From: DATKEH01 sp035546355
Lineage (GTDB): Bacteria > Acidobacteriota > Thermoanaerobaculia > Multivoradales > JAIOJS01
DNA: 9,184 bases
Reading direction: 5' to 3'
Assembly (NCBI GenBank): GCA_035546355.1
Contig: DATKEH010000386.1
Location: 1 to 9,184, forward strand
Shown one piece after another: positions 1 to 6,000 of the stretch; position 1 is the stretch's first letter; each line of letters opens with the position of its first letter. The translations under genes and the position numbers were made by a program. The notes beneath the pieces are model-generated. The model was not told the DNA's origin and ran no database searches. It worked only from the letters and a program-made list of their open reading frames with translations.

Positions 1-3000
1 CCGCGGCGCCACCGGGAGGGCGCAACGCCGCGGTGGTGCCCGCCGGGACGAGCAAGGTCGCCTGCCGCGTCCCGGCCATGTCGGTCACCACGCTGCCGCG
101 CGCGACCTGCACCCCGCTCGCCCCTCCGCTCACGTCCACCACCGTGACCTGCGCGTCGGGAGCGGTCAGCACCACGTCGCCGAGCACGTCGTGCTGGCGT
201 GGCGCCAGCGGCACCGTCCGGCGGACACTGAAGTAGCCCTGCCGCGAGAACGCCACCACCACCTGCTCCCCCGAGCGGCCCGCCAGGTCGTAGCGGCCGT
301 CGTCGCGGGTGAAGGTGGCGCCGTAGTCGGGCTGGCCGAGCGCCTCGACGCGTACTCCCGCGAGCGGTGCGCCCGAGCGGTCGAGGACGCGCCCGCGCAC
401 GACCGCGAGCCGGCCGCAATCGACCGCCTCCGGCCACACTCCGAACTGGATTCGCGGCGAGCCGGTCCAGAAGAATGACACCAAGCCGCAGGTGTCGAGG
501 CTCCTCGTCGGATCGAGCGGTGGCGCCACGCTAGCCGGATCCGGGGGCTGCGGCAGCACGCCGCTCACCACCAGGTCTCCAGGGGCGCTCTCACTGCCGG
601 CGGGGTTCCTCGTCGTGAGGCGCAGGGTGTCGCCGTCGAAGGCGGTGACGGTGAGCGCGAAGCTGCCATCGCCATCCGGCACCACGTCCCGGCGATTGCC
701 CGTGGCGAGGTTGCGAACCACTACGGTATTGCCGTCCCCGGCTCCATCCACGGCCCCGGCCATTGCGGTGAGGCTCTGCACGCCGGGCTCGAGCTCGACG
801 AGCGTCACCTGCTCGAGCCGTACCGCGGCGGGCACAGAGGTATCCAGCGTCACCGAGAGCGAGAGGTGGCCAGTACCGCCGCTCCCATCCGCCGCATCGA
901 GACTGAAGGTGTTGAGCCCTTGACTCAGTGTGTACGGTCCTGCCTGGAACGTATTGTCGGCACCGACGCTGACGCTCTGGCCGTCGATCAGCAGAGTGGC
1001 GGGCTTGCTGAGCGCGCCGCTGATGGTGATCTCCGGCGTGGCCACTACGCTCCCCTGCTGCGGCGCGTACACGGTGATCATCGGGGGTGCCAGGGCGGGA
1101 TCGCTCACACAGGCGACAGAAGCCATCGGTGAGAGGTTCGTCGCCCGGTCGCGGACCGTGGCCGTCAGGGTGACGTCGCCCGAAGGCAGGCTCGCGGCGA
1201 TACAGCTCGCACCGTCGCTCGTCGACTCGCAACTGAGGGCGACCACTTGGCCGTTGGCTTGGACCAACAGCGAAGCCGTATCGACGCCGGAACCGCCATC
1301 GCTCCAGGACAGCTCCAGCAGCTGGTTCGACGTGTCGCAGAGGCTTCCTGGAGAAGGCCTGGTGAATGCGAGCGATGGCGCCACGCTGTCGCGCACCACC
1401 AGGTGCTCGAGGCCGCCAATGTTGCCCGTGAGGTCGGTGGCGACGAAAGTGAACGTGTTCGCCCCCTCCACCAACGAAGCCGGCCCGAAGCTGAACGTCA
1501 GGTCAGCCGCCACCGGCACCGAGGTATCGTCCACCGTCAGCGATGCCGGCTCGTCGATGCTTCCGCTAAGCACCACATCGGCCTGGTTGGTCAGCGCGGG
1601 CGCCGCGAGCAGGGAAATGGTGGGTGCCGTGGCGTCGCTGGTGTCCACCGTGAAGGTGATCGAGGCCGGCGCCGCGGCCTTGCCGCTGAGATCGCTGACC
1701 GTCGCGGTGAGGGTGTGCTGTCCCTCGGCGAGCGGCGCCGACGGGAGGCATGTCGCGCCGGTGGCGTCGAACGCGCAACTCGCCCCGAACGGCGCCGAAG
1801 CCTCCGTCAGCTCCAGGCTCGCCGCGTCGATACCAGCTCCCGCGTCGCCCATCGCCAGCCGCAGCTCGGGCAGCGCGCTATACACGGTCGACCCCTCGAG
1901 TGGTGCCGTGAAGGCGAGCAACGGCGGCTCGGTGTCGACCGTGAAGCTCACCACCGCCGGCGCGGACACCTCACCGGCGCCGTTCTCGATCGTCGCGGTG
2001 AGGGTGATCGGGCCCTCCGGGAAGCCGCCCGTGGGGTCGCACGTGGCGGAGGTCTCGAGAAGCTCGCAGGTGAATCCGACAGCCGGAGTCGCCTCGAGAA
2101 GCAGCGTCTCGGGGATCGCGGAGCTCGAATAGGCGAGCTGCACCTGCGCGGCCGCATCGAGCACCAGCTCGTCCTGCGCCGGCGCGAGGATGGCGATGGA
2201 CGCCTCGCCGCTGCTGATCCTGAAGCTGAGGAAGGCCGTTGCCGACAGGTTGCCTGCTGCGTCGCGAATGCTGGCCGTCAGGTCGACCACCCCCTCGGGC
2301 AGAGCTGAATCGAAGCCACAGGTAGCGCTGGACGCCCCGAAGGTACAGGTAGCGAGGGTGGGTGCGCCGTTCACGGTCACCTGCAGACTTGCGGTGTCGA
2401 CGCCACTTCCTTCGTCGGCGTAGGCGAGGGCGAAGTCCGGAGGGTTCGCCTCCACGCTCGCGCCCGGAGCCGGCTCGGTGAACTGCAACGTCGGCGGCGT
2501 GCTATCCGGGCCGCTGCACTCCATGGGCCGCGTCAGCCGCACGAGGTATTCGATCTCTCCCGCATCGGCGAGGTAGCCGTAGTTCGTCCGCTTGCCATAT
2601 GCGCCGCGGGCAAACCCTCCAGCGAGGTAGAGAGCTGGCCCCTCGCCGTGGTCGTACTCCGCGAGCGCACGTACCCAGCCCGAACCGAGATCCGTGCCGG
2701 CTGCCTCCCAGGAGGTGCCGTTCCAGCGCGCCAGGCGCTTGACCGTCTTGCCGCCGATCTGCTCGAAGCCGCCGGCGGCGTAGAGGCGGGGGCCGGCGCC
2801 GTCGTCGAACACCATCAGGTCGAGGATGCCAGCCGAGAACTCGCCGCCGAGCCGGGTCCACACCGTGCCATCCCAGCGCAGGACGCCTTCCAGTGGGTCT
2901 TGGCCGGCAGGTGCGATCCATCCAGCTACGTAGAGAGCCATGCCGGACCCGTCGTCGAATGCGGCGAGAGCATCGGCCGAACCCTCGAGACCCTCGCCGA

Positions 3001-6000
3001 GCGCGCTCCAGCGCCGCCCATCCCACCGCGCCACCGGCCCGGTCCGCTCTCCGCCGGCGACGTCGAACCACCCTGCCGCAATGACCGCCGGACCCTGTGC
3101 GTCGTGGTAGCTGATGAGTACGTCAACCCAACCATCCGTCCCCGTCCCCACGGGATACCAGCTCGCGCCGTCCCACTGCGCCATGTACGGACTCGGCCAC
3201 GTGCTGTGCTTGAATGTCCCTCCCATGATCAGAGGAGAGCCCGGGCCGTCACCCAGCCGCGCTGCCGCACGAGCACCGCCAGCAAACGGAAGCCCCTCCC
3301 CCAGAGGCCACCAGCGGCCCCCTCTCCAAGCCGCCACACCGCGCGCCTTCCACGCGCCCGCCTGCTCCGAACGCCCCAGCGCCAACACGACTTCATCCCC
3401 ACTCTCCTCCACCGTCGCCAAGTGCTCGATCAGATCCGGCGACGGCAGCTGCGCAAACGAAAAACCGAGCCCGGCCCCGAGCGCCGGTCGAATGCGCCAC
3501 ATCGTGCTGTATTCGTCGACCGTGAGGAGCTCGGGACCCGACGGCCCCGGCGCCACGGCGGCGTCTTCGAGCTGGTCGGCCAATCCCTCGCCGATGGGAT
3601 ACCACCGGTCGCCGTCCCAGGATGCGATGCCGTTGAGCAGGCGGCCATCCTGGCTCCGCCGTGCGCCGCTGCCGGCGAACAGCCGGGCGGGCTGGTCGTC
3701 GGTCGGGTCAGGATCGTAGGAGGCCAGCCCCTCCCCGCCCCAGCCGAGACCTCCGACCGGCACGCTGTCGGCATACGACCAGCCACTGCCGGTCCATTTC
3801 GCCACCGAGCCCCCGCTGAGGCTGCCGGCCGCGAACAGCGTCGGTCCGCTGCCGTCGTCGTGGACGTGCAGTGCCTGGACGCCGAGCGGTTCGTAGGACA
3901 GGTTGTAGGTGGTGTACCCGAGCGTTCCCATGGAGGACCACTTGCGGCCGTCCCAGCGGGCGATGCCCCGGATGGAGCTATCGCCGCCGACCGAGGTGAA
4001 GTGACCCCCTAAGACGAGGGCGCCTTCGAAGACCTGTAGCGAAGACACCCGCTCGGAGCTGGTCCCCGTGCCAACACCGCCGCCGACCTCGGCCCAAGAC
4101 TTTCCGTTCCACGCGGCAAGCCGGCGCAGTGTTGTGCTGCCCGTGTAGATGAAGTCGCCGCCACCGTAGAGCAGTGACTTGCCACCGCCCTTGCCACCCC
4201 CCCCGAAAGCCTTCAGGGCGTATACGGTGTCGTAGCTGTCTCCCAGTCCCAGATCCAGTGGATACCAGCTCGTGCCATCCCACTTCGCCACGTTGCGCCC
4301 TGGTTGGCCTCCGGGCATGGCGAAGTTCCCCCCAACGTAGAGCGCGGGGCCCGAGCCGTCGTCCCACACTTCGAATGCATAGACGCCACCTCCGACGCCG
4401 ACCGGCAGCGCCTGCCATGAGGTCCCGTCCCATTTCGCGATCTTCGAGGCGGGGGCACCGTCCGCTCTGCTGAAGAAGCCCCCGACGTACAAGGCCGGTC
4501 CGCTGCCGTCGTCAAAAACGGTCATCGCTTGCACGAAGCCGTTGACGCCGCCGCCATAGACCGCCGATCCCACCGGGCTCCACCCCGCACCGTCGTACCT
4601 GGCGACGAAGTTGGCCCGGATGCCACCCGCTTGCAGGAACGTCCCGCCAACATAAAGAGCGGCGCCGTGGCCGTCGTCGAAGACGGCCATTGCGCGAATC
4701 CCCGCCTGGTAGTGGGTGTCGTAGTTGCTGGGGTATTTGATGGGATAATCGCCGTCGACCCCCAGGCCGGTACGGAACAGCGGGTCCAACTGCAAGTCGC
4801 AGGCGGGGCGCAGGGTGATGCGGCCGACATCGTGCTGACCCCCGGCGGTTGGGCTGTCGATACGCGCGTAACCCAGCAGGTCCTCCAGCTGCGCCGTCAC
4901 CGTGAGCGGCTCACCGGCGAGCACCGCTGCCCCGGCGAGCTCGAAGGAGCCGTCGGCAGCAGCCACTGCTCCGATCCCCACCTGGCCGAGAACCCTTACC
5001 GTGGCGCCGCCGGCGGGTGCACCCCCGGCGAGCTCGACGACGCCGAGGACGGTCGCGTCCTGCAGGTCCGCACTCGGATCCACTGTGAAGGCGACCTGCG
5101 CGTGCCCGGCGTTGCCGGCGAAGTCGCGGATGCTCGCCTCCACCGTGAGCTGTCCGCTCGGAAGGAGCTCGGAGAGACGGCATGCCGCGTCCGAGAATCC
5201 CGCGTTGCAGTCGGCAGCAAGCGGCGCCCCAGCCGCGGTCAGCTGGAGAGAGTCCAAATCGACGCCGACAGCGTCGCCGTAGGTGACTCGGATGGTCGGG
5301 CGGGAAGAGTCGATCACCTGGCCGGCCACCGGCGAGACGAACAGCAGGGTCGGCGGTGAGGAATCGCGCGCCACCTGGACGACCGCCCGCGAGGCATTGC
5401 CGGTATCGTCCGTCGCCTCGACGAGGATGGAGTTCGTCCCTTCGACGAGCGGCAGGCTCGATACCGAGAAGCTGAGGCCCGCATCGACCGCCACAGGCTG
5501 CCCGGCGACGGTGACGGCGGCCGGCTCCGAGACCGAACCCGCCAGGTCGATCGTGGCGGCAGTCGTCACCGTGCCGGAAACAGGCGTCGCGATACGCAGG
5601 GACGGGGGCGTGCGATCCGGCGGCGAGCACTCGCGCGCCCAGCGCGCCAGACCCACCGCGAGATGACCACCGGCGCGGGTGAAGGGGCCGGTGACGTAGA
5701 GGTCTGGCTGCCTGCCCACCAGATGCCCGAACGGTGACATGCCTCGGCTCACCGAGTCGACGCCTCCCTCGACGCCGCGCCAGCGCTGGCCGTCCCACTG
5801 GCGCACGCCGCCCGCGAACTGGCCGGAGGCCACCACCCGCAGCCCCTCCCCGGAGTCGAACGCGGCCAGGTCGTAGACGGTCGATTCGAGGCCCCGGCCG
5901 AGTGTGGCCCAGCTCGTTCCGTCCCAACGAGCGATGCGCTCGAAGTCGAGTCCGTCGATCCTGGAGATTGTGCCCGCCACGTACAGCTCGCCGCTTCCGG

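Noticed and set aside
930..2132. Long open frame on the plus strand (400 codons), with 1247-2308 in another plus frame
   Set aside because: Both are antisense to the Ig-domain part of the giant gene. Their translations are low-complexity (Ser/Ala/Val or Arg-rich) with no domain sense, as expected opposite GC-rich coding DNA.
2648..4012. Plus-strand open frame of 454 codons
   Set aside because: It is antisense to WDG block 2 and its translation is Arg/Pro/Ala-rich. The minus frame gives regular repeats with clear motifs, so this is a shadow.
4190..4210. Frameshift at the C8 run
   Set aside because: In-frame landmarks on both sides (the AMPGG and DFIYTG segments) lie in the same frame, so the sequence as given is intact.
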